From an uncultured beta proteobacterium (GTDB taxonomy: Bacteria; Pseudomonadota; Gammaproteobacteria; Burkholderiales; Burkholderiaceae_C): a stretch of 39,741 nt of DNA. Within the stretch, counting starts at the first letter, position 1; every line of letters starts with the position of its first letter. This document shows, one piece after another, positions 8,938 through 17,479 of this stretch. The stretch spans positions 1-39,741 of the forward strand of contig CAIMZI010000012.1 of NCBI GenBank assembly GCA_903845935.1, in the 5' to 3' direction. The notes under the pieces were generated by a model that saw nothing but the letters and a program-made list of their open reading frames with translations, did not search any database and had not been told where the DNA came from. Made by a program: the position numbers and the translations under genes.

Positions 8938-10154
8938 GGCGCTTCCTTCAACAGGGCGGAAATCAAGGGGCACAGAATGGCGGCAATTTCTTCCGCCTCG
9001 GCCACGCTCAGAATCAGCGAGGGCACCAGGCGTACCACGCTGTCCGCTGTCACGCTGATCAGCAGGCCGGCATCCAGTGCGCGCTGTGTTAGCACGCCGC
9101 AAGGTTTGCACAAATCAATGCCTAGCATCAGGCCCATGCCGCGGATTTCCTTCACAGCGCCACTGGCCAACTCAGAAGCCAGGCCTTGTTCCAAAGCCGC
9201 CTTGAGGTGGGCGCCGACTCGGGTCGCGTTGTCCAGCAGGCCTTCGGCTTCCATGATGCGAATCGTCTCGACACCGGCGCGCATGGCCAGGGGGTTACCG
9301 CCAAAGGTGCTGCCGTGGTTGCCAGGCTGGAAAATGGTGGCGGCACGGGGGCCCACCACCACCGCGCCGACCGGCACGCCCGAGCCCAGGCCCTTGGCCA
9401 GCGGCATCACGTCGGGTTTGATATCGGCCCACTGGTGGGCAAACCATTTGCCGGTGCGGCCCATGCCGCATTGCACCTCGTCAATCATCAGCAACCAGTC
9501 TTGCTCATCGCACAGGGCGCGCACATCGCGCAGGTAATCCATGTGCATGGGGTTGACGCCGCCTTCGCCCTGAATGGCTTCGAAAAACACAGCCACCACA
9601 TTCGGGTTGCCTGCGGTGGCGGCCTTGAGCTCTGCGATGTTGTTGATGGGCACGCGGATAAAGCCTTCCACCAGAGGGCCGAAACCGGCCTGCACCTTGG
9701 GGTTGCCGGTGGCGCTGAGCGTGGCAATCGAACGACCATGGAAGGCCTTTTCATAGACTACGATCTCGGGACGCTCAATGCCCTTGTCGTGACCAAACTT
9801 GCGCGCCAGTTTGAGCGCTGCCTCATTGGCCTCCAGCCCGGTGGAGCAGAAAAACACATTGGTCATGCCGGAGCGCTCCACCAGCAGCTTTGCCAGCTCT
9901 TCCTGCAGAGGGATGTGGTAGTAATTGGAGGTGTGGATCAGCTTGGTCACCTGGTCTTGCAGGGCCGCTACCAAGGCGGGATGGTTGTGGCCCACGGTGT
10001 TGACGGCAATGCCGCCCAGTGCGTCCAGGTAGTCGCGCCCCTCGGTGTCCCAGACGCGGCAGCCCTGGCCGTGCGACAGGGCAACCGGCAGGCGGCCATA
10101 GGTGTTCATCACGTGCGGTGAACTGGGCGCAGAATGGGACTTTTCGCTGGACAT
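8934..10154 (-). CDS. argD: Acetylornithine aminotransferase
   Basis: Class III PLP aminotransferase converting N-acetylglutamate semialdehyde to N-acetylornithine; it may also act in lysine synthesis as succinyl-DAP aminotransferase. The protein shows CSTGLEANEAALKLARK, AFHGRS, the aspartate region LLMIDEVQCGMGRTG and the PLP lysine in LAKGLGSGVPVGAV. 406 residues is full length. It leads the argD-argF-ykgJ-kynU cluster. The 237-base gap to the divergent DUF3579 gene presumably holds both promoters; an AT-rich stretch around 10160-10170 reads TATACC on the minus strand and could be its -10. Confidence 0.95.
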   Translation of the reverse strand: MSSEKSHSAPSSPHVMNTYGRLPVALSHGQGCRVWDTEGRDYLDALGGIAVNTVGHNHPALVAALQDQVTKLIHTSNYYHIPLQEELAKLLVERSGMTNVFFCSTGLEANEAALKLARKFGHDKGIERPEIVVYEKAFHGRSIATLSATGNPKVQAGFGPLVEGFIRVPINNIAELKAATAGNPNVVAVFFEAIQGEGGVNPMHMDYLRDVRALCDEQDWLLMIDEVQCGMGRTGKWFAHQWADIKPDVMPLAKGLGSGVPVGAVVVGPRAATIFQPGNHGSTFGGNPLAMRAGVETIRIMEAEGLLDNATRVGAHLKAALEQGLASELASGAVKEIRGMGLMLGIDLCKPCGVLTQRALDAGLLISVTADSVVRLVPSLILSVAEAEEIAAILCPLISALLKEAP

Positions 10155-10391
10155 GCAGGCACTCCGGATAGGTATAAAAAACTGCGGCCCACCATAGGAC
10201 TGCAGGTTGGGCCGTTGAGCTGTGATTTTAGGCGCATCTTCCCTGTGCCTGAATGGTGCCTGGCAGCACCATGGCGGTGCCCTATTTTCCGGCAGCTCCG
10301 TGTCAAGCTCAAGACAGGGGAAGGGGTAGAATTCTTGTGCGGTGCAACACCTTTTTTCTCGCGCACAAGGTCAAGCGCTACCCTTACCCTT

Positions 10392-10715
10392 ATGGATTCT
10401 TCTTCCGCTAAAAAACTTTACATTCTTGGCGTGACCAAGCAGGGCAAGACCTTTAGACCCAGCGACTGGGCCGAGCGTCTGGCCGGGGTCATGAGCCAGT
10501 TTCGTCCGGGCGTTGCACGCCCCGGTGGCCACATCGCTTATTCGCCCTGGTGCGTTCCCACCTCGATCGGCAATGTGAAGTGCGTCATCGTTCACCACGC
10601 CCTGCGTGACCACAATGTGATGGCCTGGGATTTTTGCGTGCATTTTGCGCAGGACAACGACCTGCAGGTCAGCGACACCCGGCCCAATGCGCCGGAAAAA
10701 CCAGCTGCCACTTAA
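10392..10715 (+). CDS. DUF3579 protein
   Basis: 107-residue protein recognised as the DUF3579 family, found mainly in Betaproteobacteria. Distinctive stretches are LYILGVTKQGKTFRPSDWAER, HIAYSPWCVPTSIGNVKCV and AWDFCVHFAQDNDL. No function is established. The frame is open from 10134, but the ATG at 10392 gives the family N-terminus, and the upstream region would overlap the argD promoter. A TAGAAT hexamer at 10327-10332 may be its -10 element; a matching -35 is not evident. It is followed by two small hairpins shared with the rpsT end. Confidence 0.85.
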   Translation: MDSSSAKKLYILGVTKQGKTFRPSDWAERLAGVMSQFRPGVARPGGHIAYSPWCVPTSIGNVKCVIVHHALRDHNVMAWDFCVHFAQDNDLQVSDTRPNAPEKPAAT

Positions 10716-10754
10716 CCGACTTGCGCCTGGTCGGCTGGCATCTGTGTCTGATGC

Positions 10755-10768
10755 TTGGCTCAAGCCAA
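10755..10768 (+). terminator. Short hairpin after DUF3579 gene
   Basis: TTGGCT CA AGCCAA forms a 6-bp inverted repeat 40 bases after the DUF3579 stop and is followed by ACCTTTTG. The T-run is short, so this is at most a weak terminator for the plus-strand gene. Confidence 0.3.
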
Positions 10769-10781
10769 ACCTTTTGCCCAC

Positions 10782-10803
10782 AAAAAAGCCGTCCTAAGAC
10801 GGC
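10782..10803 (-). terminator. Rho-independent terminator of rpsT, possibly bidirectional
   Basis: GCCGTC CTAA GACGGC is a perfect 6-bp stem with a 4-base loop (10788-10803). Read on the minus strand it is followed by six T (10787-10782), a classic terminator 80 bases after the rpsT stop. On the plus strand it is followed by GTTTCTGCTTTT, so it may also stop transcription from the DUF3579 gene. A second 6-bp stem (CGGATC / GATCCG, 10847-10864) lies between rpsT and this terminator. Confidence 0.75.
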
Positions 10804-10882
10804 GTTTCTGCTTTTGCTTTACTGACAGCGCACCCGTACCAAACGGCGGATCTTTGCAGATCCGTGCGAATGCCTAACGGAG

Positions 10883-11182
10883 TTAGGCGGCGAGGGCCAA
10901 GGCTTTCACCTTGGTGGCCAGACGGCTCTTATCGCGAGCAGCCTTGTTCTTGTGGAAGATGCCCTTGTCGGCCACGGTGTCAACCACGGCTTGCATCTTG
11001 GCAAACAGTTCGGCGGCCTTGGTCTTGTCGCCAGCAATCACTGCTTTTTCCACGTTCTTCACCGCGGTGCGGTATTTGGAACGCAACGAGGTGTTCGCTG
11101 CGTTGATTTTGACGTCCTGACGGACGCGCTTGCGGCCCGACGCGAGGCGCGGGTTCTTTTTCTTGGGTTTTCCAGATGCCAT
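10883..11182 (-). CDS. rpsT: 30S ribosomal protein S20
   Basis: Small basic primary-binding protein of the 16S rRNA 5' domain. The N-terminus [19 protein letters not shown], the central [18 protein letters not shown] and [16 protein letters not shown] are diagnostic. 99 residues. The ATG at 11182 has AAGGA at the right distance; the open frame up to 11227 is 5' leader. Transcribed alone, divergent from murJ, the usual Burkholderiales arrangement. Confidence 0.97.
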   Translation of the reverse strand: MASGKPKKKNPRLASGRKRVRQDVKINAANTSLRSKYRTAVKNVEKAVIAGDKTKAAELFAKMQAVVDTVADKGIFHKNKAARDKSRLATKVKALALAA

Positions 11183-11225
11183 TGTGTGTTCCTTGTGTCT
11201 GCGGATGTTGTCAGCAAAGCCGATC

Positions 11226-11231
11226 ATTATA
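11226..11231 (-). promoter_or_regulatory. Likely -10 element of rpsT
   Basis: TATAAT on the minus strand (reading 11231 to 11226) lies 44 bases before the rpsT start, giving a leader of roughly 35-40 bases. No good -35 is seen 16-18 bases upstream. The region is shared with the start of murJ on the other strand. Confidence 0.55.
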
Positions 11232-11310
11232 GCAGGCGAGTGGCGGGTCGGGCAGAACCGGGTTCCAGGTGCTTGTGTGGGGTCTGATCCACCGGGCTAC
11301 ACTTGTTCGG

Positions 11311-12876
11311 GTGAGCCTAATCAAATCTGCATCTATCGTCTCGCTGCTGACGCTGCTTTCCCGCATCACGGGTCTGGTGCGCGAACTTCTGGTCGCCTCC
11401 ACCTTTGGCGCCAGTGCCATGACCGACGCCTTCAATGTGGCGTTTCGCATTCCCAATCTGTTCAGACGGCTGTTTGCCGAGGGCGCCTTCAGCCAGGCTT
11501 TTGTGCCGGTGCTGGCGGCCAGCAAGGCGCAGCATGGCGATGCCGCCACGCACCGGCTGATTGACCATGTGGCCACGCTGCTGGCGGCCGTGTTGCTGCT
11601 GACCTGCGCGCTGGGTGTGATCGGCGCGCCGATTCTGGTCTGGGTGATGGCCAGCGGGCTGAAGCAAAACCCGCAGGGCTACGACGCCGCCGTGGTGATG
11701 ACGCGCTTCATGTTTCCCTATATCGGCTTCATGTCGATGGTGGCGCTGTCTGCGGGCGTGCTCAACACCTGGCGGCGCTTTGCGGTGTCGGCGGCCACGC
11801 CCGTGCTCTTGAATATCGCCATGATTTCTGCAGCCTGGTTGCTGGCGCCCTGGTTCAAGACGCAGGGTATTGAGCCGATTTACGCCATGGGCGCGGGCGT
11901 CATTGTGGGGGGCATGTTGCAACTCGGGGTGCAGATTCCTGCCCTCAAGCGACTGGGCCTGATGCCGCATATCGCCCTGGACCGGGAAGGCATCCGTGCG
12001 GCCATGGCCGATCCTGGCACGCGGCGCATTGGCAAGCTGATGATGCCTGCCCTGCTGGGAGTGAGCGTGGCGCAAATTTCGCTGCTGATCAACACGCAAA
12101 TTGCCTCGCACCTGCCCACCGGCAGTGTCAGCTGGCTGACCTATGCCGATCGGCTGATGGAGTTTCCCACCGCCATGCTGGGCGTGGCCCTGGGCGTGGT
12201 GCTGATGCCGCAACTGGCCGCCGCCAGGGCCGCCGGTGACGCCGCCAGGTACTCCGCCTTTCTGGACTGGGGCCTGCGCATTGTGGTGCTGTTGTCGGTT
12301 CCATCGGCCATCGGCCTGCTGATTTACGCCAAGCCCATCGTCGCCGTGCTGTATCACAACGGCGCCTTTACAGCCAATGATGTGCAGCAGACCACCATGG
12401 CCCTGATGGGCTATGCAGCCGGTCTGGTCGGGCTGGTGGCCATCAAGGTGCTGGCGCCGGGCTATTACGCCAACCAGGATATCAAGACGCCGGTGCGCAT
12501 TGCCGTGGCCATTCTTGTGCTGACGCAGTTGATGAACATGGTGCTGGTGCCGATCTTCCACGTGGCCGGTTTGTCGCTGTCGATTGGTCTGGCTGCCATG
12601 GTCAACGCGGCCTTGCTGTTGACGGGCTTGATCCGGCGCGGTACCTTCAAGCCCGAGCCGGGCTGGGGCCGTTTTTTATTGCAGGTGCTGGCCGGCAGTG
12701 TGCTGTTGACGCTGTATTTGCTATGGGCCGTGCAGTCCTTTGACTGGATTGCGCTGCGCAGCCAAAGCCTCAAGCGCATGGGCCTGCTGGCGCTCACCTT
12801 GGGTGGCGCAGCGCTGGTCTATCTGGGGGCGGTTTGGGCCGCAGGCCTGAATCCAAGGCAATTTTTGCGTCGGTAG
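11311..12876 (+). CDS. murJ: Lipid II flippase MurJ
   Basis: Inner-membrane MOP-superfamily flippase that moves lipid II to the periplasm for peptidoglycan synthesis. The N-terminal block SLLTLLSRITGLVREL, FGASAMTDAFNVAFRIPNLF and RRLFAEGAFSQAFVPV is the MurJ signature with its essential arginines. About 14 hydrophobic segments follow over 521 residues. The start is taken as GTG at 11311, which gives the family-like MSLIKSASIVS; an ATG-independent extension to 11269 is possible but lacks similarity. It is followed after 34 bases by the SirB1-type gene. Confidence 0.95.
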   Translation: MSLIKSASIVSLLTLLSRITGLVRELLVASTFGASAMTDAFNVAFRIPNLFRRLFAEGAFSQAFVPVLAASKAQHGDAATHRLIDHVATLLAAVLLLTCALGVIGAPILVWVMASGLKQNPQGYDAAVVMTRFMFPYIGFMSMVALSAGVLNTWRRFAVSAATPVLLNIAMISAAWLLAPWFKTQGIEPIYAMGAGVIVGGMLQLGVQIPALKRLGLMPHIALDREGIRAAMADPGTRRIGKLMMPALLGVSVAQISLLINTQIASHLPTGSVSWLTYADRLMEFPTAMLGVALGVVLMPQLAAARAAGDAARYSAFLDWGLRIVVLLSVPSAIGLLIYAKPIVAVLYHNGAFTANDVQQTTMALMGYAAGLVGLVAIKVLAPGYYANQDIKTPVRIAVAILVLTQLMNMVLVPIFHVAGLSLSIGLAAMVNAALLLTGLIRRGTFKPEPGWGRFLLQVLAGSVLLTLYLLWAVQSFDWIALRSQSLKRMGLLALTLGGAALVYLGAVWAAGLNPRQFLRR

Positions 12877-12910
12877 TTATCGGAGATATGTAGGAGATGC
12901 AAGAGCGAGC

Positions 12911-13768
12911 ATGGCGATGAAACTGTCATACGATGTGCCCACACCGCTGGATTACTTTGCCTCGCTGGTGCAGAGCGACGGCAACTTTGCCCTGTTCGAG
13001 GCGGCTGTCAGTCTGGCGCAGGACGAGTATCCGGGACTCGATGTGCAGGCCGTTTTGGGCGAGGTGGATACCTTGTTGGAACGCATGCGCAGGCGCTTGC
13101 CCGCCGATGCCGGTCCCTTGCAAAAGCTGCGCATCCTGAACCAGTTTTTCTTCAGGGACCTGGGTTTTGGCGGCAATGTCAACAATTTTTACGATCCGGA
13201 CAACAGCTTTATCCATGCGCTGTTGATCACACGCCGTGGCATTCCGATTTCGCTGGCCCTGTTGTGGATGGAACTGGCCCAAGGTCTGGGCCTGTCGGCG
13301 CGCGGTGTCGGCTTCCCCGGCCACTTCATGGTCAAGGTCAATCTGCCCATGGGCCAGGCGGTAATCGACCCCTTGAGCGGGCAGTCGCTGAGCCGCGAAG
13401 AGCTGTCGGAGCGCCTAGAGCCTTATCGTCGTCCCAGTGCCCTGATGGAAGATATGGACGCCCCCCTGGGCCTGTATCTGCAGAGCGCGCCGCCGCGCGA
13501 CATCATTGCGCGCATGCTGCACAACCTCAAGGAAATCTACCGTACCCAGGAAGACTGGCCGCGCATGCTGAGCATTCAAGAGCGCCTCATCGTGCTGCTG
13601 CCGCAGGCCTGGCCCGAATACCGCGACCGCGGCCTGGCCCATGCCGAGATGGGAAACACCGAGCAGGCGCTGGCCGATCTGGAATGCTACCTGGTACACA
13701 GCGAAAACCTGGTGGACGTCAACGCCATTGCCGACCGGGTCGACGAACTGCGGCGCGAGAGCGACTAA
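12911..13768 (+). CDS. SirB1-type transglutaminase-like / TPR protein
   Basis: 285-residue COG2912 (SirB1) protein. An N-terminal helical part is followed by a transglutaminase-like core with FYDPDNSFIHALLITRRGIPISLALLW and GVGFPGHFMVK, then short TPR-like helices at the C-terminus (EDWPRMLSIQERL, AEMGNTEQALADLE). In this family the thiol-protease triad is incomplete, so activity is doubtful; the region NSFIHALL lacks the expected cysteine. It probably shares a transcript with murJ (34-base gap). The role is unknown in general; a link to cell-envelope work is only suggested by the neighbour. Confidence 0.85.
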   Translation: MAMKLSYDVPTPLDYFASLVQSDGNFALFEAAVSLAQDEYPGLDVQAVLGEVDTLLERMRRRLPADAGPLQKLRILNQFFFRDLGFGGNVNNFYDPDNSFIHALLITRRGIPISLALLWMELAQGLGLSARGVGFPGHFMVKVNLPMGQAVIDPLSGQSLSREELSERLEPYRRPSALMEDMDAPLGLYLQSAPPRDIIARMLHNLKEIYRTQEDWPRMLSIQERLIVLLPQAWPEYRDRGLAHAEMGNTEQALADLECYLVHSENLVDVNAIADRVDELRRESD

Positions 13769-13817
13769 GCTTTCCTGCGGCTTAGGACACGCAAAGACTG
13801 GCCCCTTTGCATGCAGT

Positions 13818-13847
13818 TTGCGCTAGCCAGGCTGGCTTACCTATAAT
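13818..13847 (+). promoter_or_regulatory. Sigma-70-type promoter of the CsgG-like gene
   Basis: TTGCGC (13818-13823), an 18-base spacer, and a consensus TATAAT (13842-13847). Transcription would begin near 13854, leaving a leader of about 160 bases before the ATG at 14016. This is the cleanest promoter in the window. Confidence 0.65.
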
Positions 13848-13879
13848 TCGCGACACCCGCTTTCAATAACAACAACATC

Positions 13880-13947
13880 GTGGCAATCGGTCGGCAAAGC
13901 CCGACATGCTTGCCACTGCCGACGGGATTTCTTGTCCCCATGACAAG
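13880..13947 (+). ncRNA. Structured 5' leader with competing hairpins (candidate cis-regulatory RNA)
   Basis: GTGGCAA (13880-13886) pairs with TTGCCAC (13910-13916), enclosing an inner stem GTCGG (13890-13894) / CCGAC (13901-13905). The segment GTCGGCA (13890-13896) can instead pair perfectly with TGCCGAC (13917-13923), which would break the first structure. A third stem, CTTGTC / GACAAG (13931-13936 / 13942-13947), follows. No known riboswitch family is recognised. The ribosome binding site AGGAG sits 70 bases further down. Mutually exclusive stems of this quality suggest regulation, but this is structure by eye only. Confidence 0.4.
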
Positions 13948-14015
13948 CGCCTTGGCGAGGCATGCCCCATAAGAAAACTAAAACCCATGCCAACTTCGAT
14001 AGGAGTACCCGAAAC

Positions 14016-15158
14016 ATGAGCGCTTTATTGACATTACGCACGACCGTCTATGCGGCGTCCCTCGTTATTTGCGCGGCAGCAGGCGCGCAGACCGGTAGCG
14101 GAGGGCGCGATGGCGAAATTGAAAAATGCGAACGCGAATTGGGCAGTTTGGCGGTTGCCGAGCCGCAGAGTTTCATGTTGGCCAGCCTGAGCCGTTACCA
14201 GCTGGGTTCGCCCGCCACCATGTTGCGCATGATTGCGCAGCAGTCGGGTTGCTTCGCAGTGGTGGAACGCGGTGTGGCCATGCAAAACATTCAACAAGAG
14301 CGGGCCCTGGCAGCAGGCGGGCAATTGCAGCAGGATTCCAATGTGGGCGCGGGCCAATTGCAGGCGGCCGACTTTGTGATGACACCCTCGGTGCAGTTTT
14401 CGGACGATACCGGCGGCGTGGGTGCCACGGTGGGCAGCTTTCTGGGCCGCATGGGCGGTGTGCTGGGCGCCTTGGGCGGTCTGGCCGGTGGTGTGAAATT
14501 CAAGGAGGCCGAAACCACTCTGCTGGTGGCCGATGTGCGCTCCGGCATCCAGGTCGCCAGCGCCGAGGGCAAGGCCAGCAAGATGGACTTCAGCCTGAGC
14601 GGCTGGGGCTGGGGCGGTATGGGCTGGGCTGCGGCCGGCGGTTACTCCAAGACGCCCGAGGGCAAGCTGATTGCCGCCAGCCTGCTGGATAACTTCAACC
14701 GCGTGGTGCAGGCCGTGCGCAACCGGCCCACCCTGATAAGGACCAGTTCGGCGGCGTCACAGGCGAATGCCGCGGCCTCGATCACGGCCAATGCCCGCAG
14801 CAAGCCGGCGCAGGCAGTAGCGCCCGCAACGGACAATATGTTGCCGACGGGCTTGGTCGGCAACTTCTCCGGCCAGTTTTCCGGACCGGACGAAGGCACG
14901 TTCAATGCGGTGGTGGGCTCCAACGGCGTGATCTCTGGCTCGGGCTATTCCAGCAAGTACCGCTCCAGCTTTGTGGCCTCGGGGCTGGTGACTGCCCGAG
15001 GCGAGATGCAGATGTCGGGCGCGGGGCAGGCAGGAGCAGCCACCTTCAAGGGCCAGATTGACCAGGGCTCCGGCGCCGTGGTCGGCCAGTGGCAATGGGT
15101 CAGCGGCGAGGGCAGGGGCCAGCCTTCTGGCAGTTTTCAGGGGCAGAAGCAGCTCTAA
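14016..15158 (+). CDS. Exported CsgG-like protein with C-terminal beta-rich domain
   Basis: 380-residue protein of unknown function. The ATG at 14016 is preceded by AGGAG; a signal peptide (about residues 4-25) ends near AAAGAQ. The single cysteine in LVICAAAG does not make a convincing lipobox, unlike true CsgG. Residues 40-220 resemble the CsgG / HfaB fold: FAVVERGVAMQNIQQER, then GQLQAADFVMTPSVQF and a strand pattern ETTLLVADVRSGIQVA, with glycine-rich segments. Residues about 290-380 form a separate domain rich in Gly, Ser and Thr with repeating strands (GLVGNFSGQFSGPDEGTF, GEMQMSGAG, GQWQWVSGEG). It has its own promoter and leader and is convergent with purM. A role in envelope secretion or stress is plausible but not shown. 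Confidence 0.7.
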   Translation: MSALLTLRTTVYAASLVICAAAGAQTGSGGRDGEIEKCERELGSLAVAEPQSFMLASLSRYQLGSPATMLRMIAQQSGCFAVVERGVAMQNIQQERALAAGGQLQQDSNVGAGQLQAADFVMTPSVQFSDDTGGVGATVGSFLGRMGGVLGALGGLAGGVKFKEAETTLLVADVRSGIQVASAEGKASKMDFSLSGWGWGGMGWAAAGGYSKTPEGKLIAASLLDNFNRVVQAVRNRPTLIRTSSAASQANAAASITANARSKPAQAVAPATDNMLPTGLVGNFSGQFSGPDEGTFNAVVGSNGVISGSGYSSKYRSSFVASGLVTARGEMQMSGAGQAGAATFKGQIDQGSGAVVGQWQWVSGEGRGQPSGSFQGQKQL

Positions 15159-15174
15159 GCCGCTGGCTGCTGCC

Positions 15175-16248
15175 TCAGGAAACGACGACCGACGCTGTCT
15201 CGCCCTTGGCCGCAATCACGCCAATGGTGTAGACGGTTTCACCGGAGGCGCGCAGGGTGGAAGCGCAGGCCCCGGCCTCTGCGGCGTCAACCACCACCAC
15301 CATGCCGATGCCATTGTTAAAGGTGCGGTTCATCTCGATGTCGTCAATGCCGGCGGTTTTTTGCAGCCAGGCAAACAGCTCGGTCTGGGGCCAACTGCCC
15401 TTGACCAGATGCGCGGCGGTGCCTTCGGGTAAGACCCGCGGAATGTTTTCCAGCAGGCCGCCGCCGGTGATGTGGGCCAGGGCCTTGATGCCGCCGGTGG
15501 ATGCGGCATCGTTTGAGTGCGGATGGGCGGCCAGGGCGGCCAGCACGTTCTTCACATACAGGCGGGTCGGCTCCATCAGGGCCTCTTTGAAGGGCTTGCC
15601 GTCCAGCATGGCGGGGGCGTTTTCACCTGCGCGCTCGATGCACTTGCGCACCAGGCTGAAGCCATTGGAATGCACGCCGCTGCTGGCCAGTCCCAGCACC
15701 ACGTCGCCGGGCGCGACCGAGGCGCCGGTCAGAATCTTGGATTTTTCGACGGCACCGACGGCAAAGCCGGCCAGATCGTATTCGCCGGAGGGGTACATGC
15801 CGGGCATCTCTGCAGTTTCGCCGCCGATCAGGGCGCAGCCGGACAGCTCACAGCCACGGGCTATGCCGCCAACCACGGCCGCTGCCGTGTCCACATCCAG
15901 CTTGCCGCAGGCAAAGTAGTCCAGAAAGAACAAGGGCTCGGCACCCTGCACCAGCACGTCGTTGACGCTCATGGCCACCAGGTCGATGCCCACGGTGTCG
16001 TGCATGTTCCATTCAAAGGCCAGCTTGAGCTTGGTGCCCACGCCGTCGGTGCCGCTCACCAGCACTGGCTCCTTGTAGCGCTTGGGCACCTCGAACAGCG
16101 CACCAAAGCCGCCAATGCCGGCCAGCACGCCCTCGCGCATGGTTTTCTTGGCCAGGGGCTTGATGCGTTCCACCAGTGCGTCACCGGCGTCGATGTCTAC
16201 GCCTGCGTCTTTGTAGGAGAGGGGGGTGGAGGAAGAGGATTGGGTCAT
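15175..16248 (-). CDS. purM: Phosphoribosylformylglycinamidine cyclo-ligase (AIR synthetase)
   Basis: Fifth step of purine synthesis, ATP-dependent closure of the imidazole ring. The N-terminal [53 protein letters not shown] (in part) and [16 protein letters not shown] are diagnostic. 357 residues from the ATG at 16248; the frame continues to 16290 but that would add a non-family extension. Divergent from perM, convergent with the CsgG-like gene (16-base gap). Confidence 0.96.
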   Translation of the reverse strand: MTQSSSSTPLSYKDAGVDIDAGDALVERIKPLAKKTMREGVLAGIGGFGALFEVPKRYKEPVLVSGTDGVGTKLKLAFEWNMHDTVGIDLVAMSVNDVLVQGAEPLFFLDYFACGKLDVDTAAAVVGGIARGCELSGCALIGGETAEMPGMYPSGEYDLAGFAVGAVEKSKILTGASVAPGDVVLGLASSGVHSNGFSLVRKCIERAGENAPAMLDGKPFKEALMEPTRLYVKNVLAALAAHPHSNDAASTGGIKALAHITGGGLLENIPRVLPEGTAAHLVKGSWPQTELFAWLQKTAGIDDIEMNRTFNNGIGMVVVVDAAEAGACASTLRASGETVYTIGVIAAKGETASVVVS

Positions 16249-16341
16249 GGAAAGTGGCTTGAGACGGACGGGGGATTTGGCTTTGGGCAAGCCCGATAGA
16301 ATTTGAGCTTGATTTTAAGGGTTTCGACCTCCCCCTCCCGT

Positions 16342-17424
16342 ATGCAATTCACCCCCACCCAAAAAAGTATCGCCGCCTGGGGCGCAATTGCCGCCGTGTT
16401 TGCGCTGGCGCTCTGGCTGTTGGGGCCGGTGCTTTCACCCTTTGTGGTGGCCATGGTTCTGGCCTATGCGCTGACGCCGGTGGTGGACGCGCTGCATGGA
16501 CTGGGACGCGGTCGCGTGCCGCGTGTGCTGGCGGTGATCGTGGTGGAACTGTTGTTTCTGGTGGCACTGGTGGCGGTTGTCCTACTGGTGGTGCCCATTC
16601 TGGGCAAGGAGCTGCCGCTGATACGCGAGCAGATGCCTACCCTGCTGGAGAGCGCCAGCGCCGCGCTGCAGCCGCTGCTTACCAAATGTGGCTTTGAGGT
16701 AACACTGGATCTGGAGAGCGTCAAAAATTATGTCAAAACCTATCTAGACACCAATTACCGCGATGCGCTGGGCTCGGTGCTATCGTCGCTCAAGATTGGC
16801 GGCAGCGTGGCGTTTACGCTGATCGGCAACCTGGTGCTGATTCCTGTGGCGCTGTTTTACCTGCTGATGGAATGGGATGGTCTGGTAGGGCAGCTCCGAC
16901 AGTTGATTCCGCCGCGTCTGCGTCACGCCGCCGAAGGCTTTGTGCGGGATGCCGATGCCGTGCTGGGCCAGTACCTGCGCGGGCAACTGCTGGTGATGCT
17001 GCTGCTGGCCGGCTATTACGGCCTGGGTCTGAAGGCCTTTGGACTGGATTTGGCCCTGCCGATTGGAGTCTTTACCGGCCTGGCCGTGTTTGTGCCCTAT
17101 CTGGGCTTTGGACTGGGTCTGGTGTTGGCCGCATTCGCCGGTCTGTTGCAGTTTGTCGCGGTCGGCGGCTTCAGCCACACCCTGCTGATGCTGCTGGTGG
17201 TGTTTGGCGCCGGGCAGATTCTGGAAGGATTTGTCCTGACGCCCAAGCTGGTGGGCGAGCGTATTGGCTTGCATCCGCTGGCGGTGATTTTTGCCCTGCT
17301 GGCCTTTGGCCAGCTGTTCGGCTTTCTGGGGGTGCTGGTGGCGCTGCCAGTGAGTGCCGTGCTGTTGGTGGCTATTCGGCGCGTGCGCAGCGGCTATCTG
17401 GCCAGCCATTTGTACGAGGGCTAA
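16342..17424 (+). CDS. AI-2E family (PerM-type) membrane protein
   Basis: 360-residue inner-membrane protein of the AI-2E transporter / PerM family. It has an N-terminal hydrophobic pair, a charged soluble stretch around residues 95-145, then further hydrophobic segments with the family-typical PPRLRHAAEGFVRDADAVLGQYLRGQ and GQILEGFVLTPKLVGERIGLHP. Members export autoinducer-2 or act as ion-coupled exporters, but the substrate is not predictable here. The ATG at 16342 lacks a clear ribosome binding site; 93 bases separate it from purM. It precedes hda by 55 bases, a common betaproteobacterial pairing. Confidence 0.9.
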   Translation: MQFTPTQKSIAAWGAIAAVFALALWLLGPVLSPFVVAMVLAYALTPVVDALHGLGRGRVPRVLAVIVVELLFLVALVAVVLLVVPILGKELPLIREQMPTLLESASAALQPLLTKCGFEVTLDLESVKNYVKTYLDTNYRDALGSVLSSLKIGGSVAFTLIGNLVLIPVALFYLLMEWDGLVGQLRQLIPPRLRHAAEGFVRDADAVLGQYLRGQLLVMLLLAGYYGLGLKAFGLDLALPIGVFTGLAVFVPYLGFGLGLVLAAFAGLLQFVAVGGFSHTLLMLLVVFGAGQILEGFVLTPKLVGERIGLHPLAVIFALLAFGQLFGFLGVLVALPVSAVLLVAIRRVRSGYLASHLYEG

Positions 17425-17479
17425 GACATGATTCCCATCCCTACGTTCGTAGCCCTGCAGGAAGCCTTGCTTGTTTGAA

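Noticed and set aside
11317..12561. 414-codon minus-strand open frame across murJ
   Set aside because: His/Gln-rich antisense shadow with no domain or plausible start.
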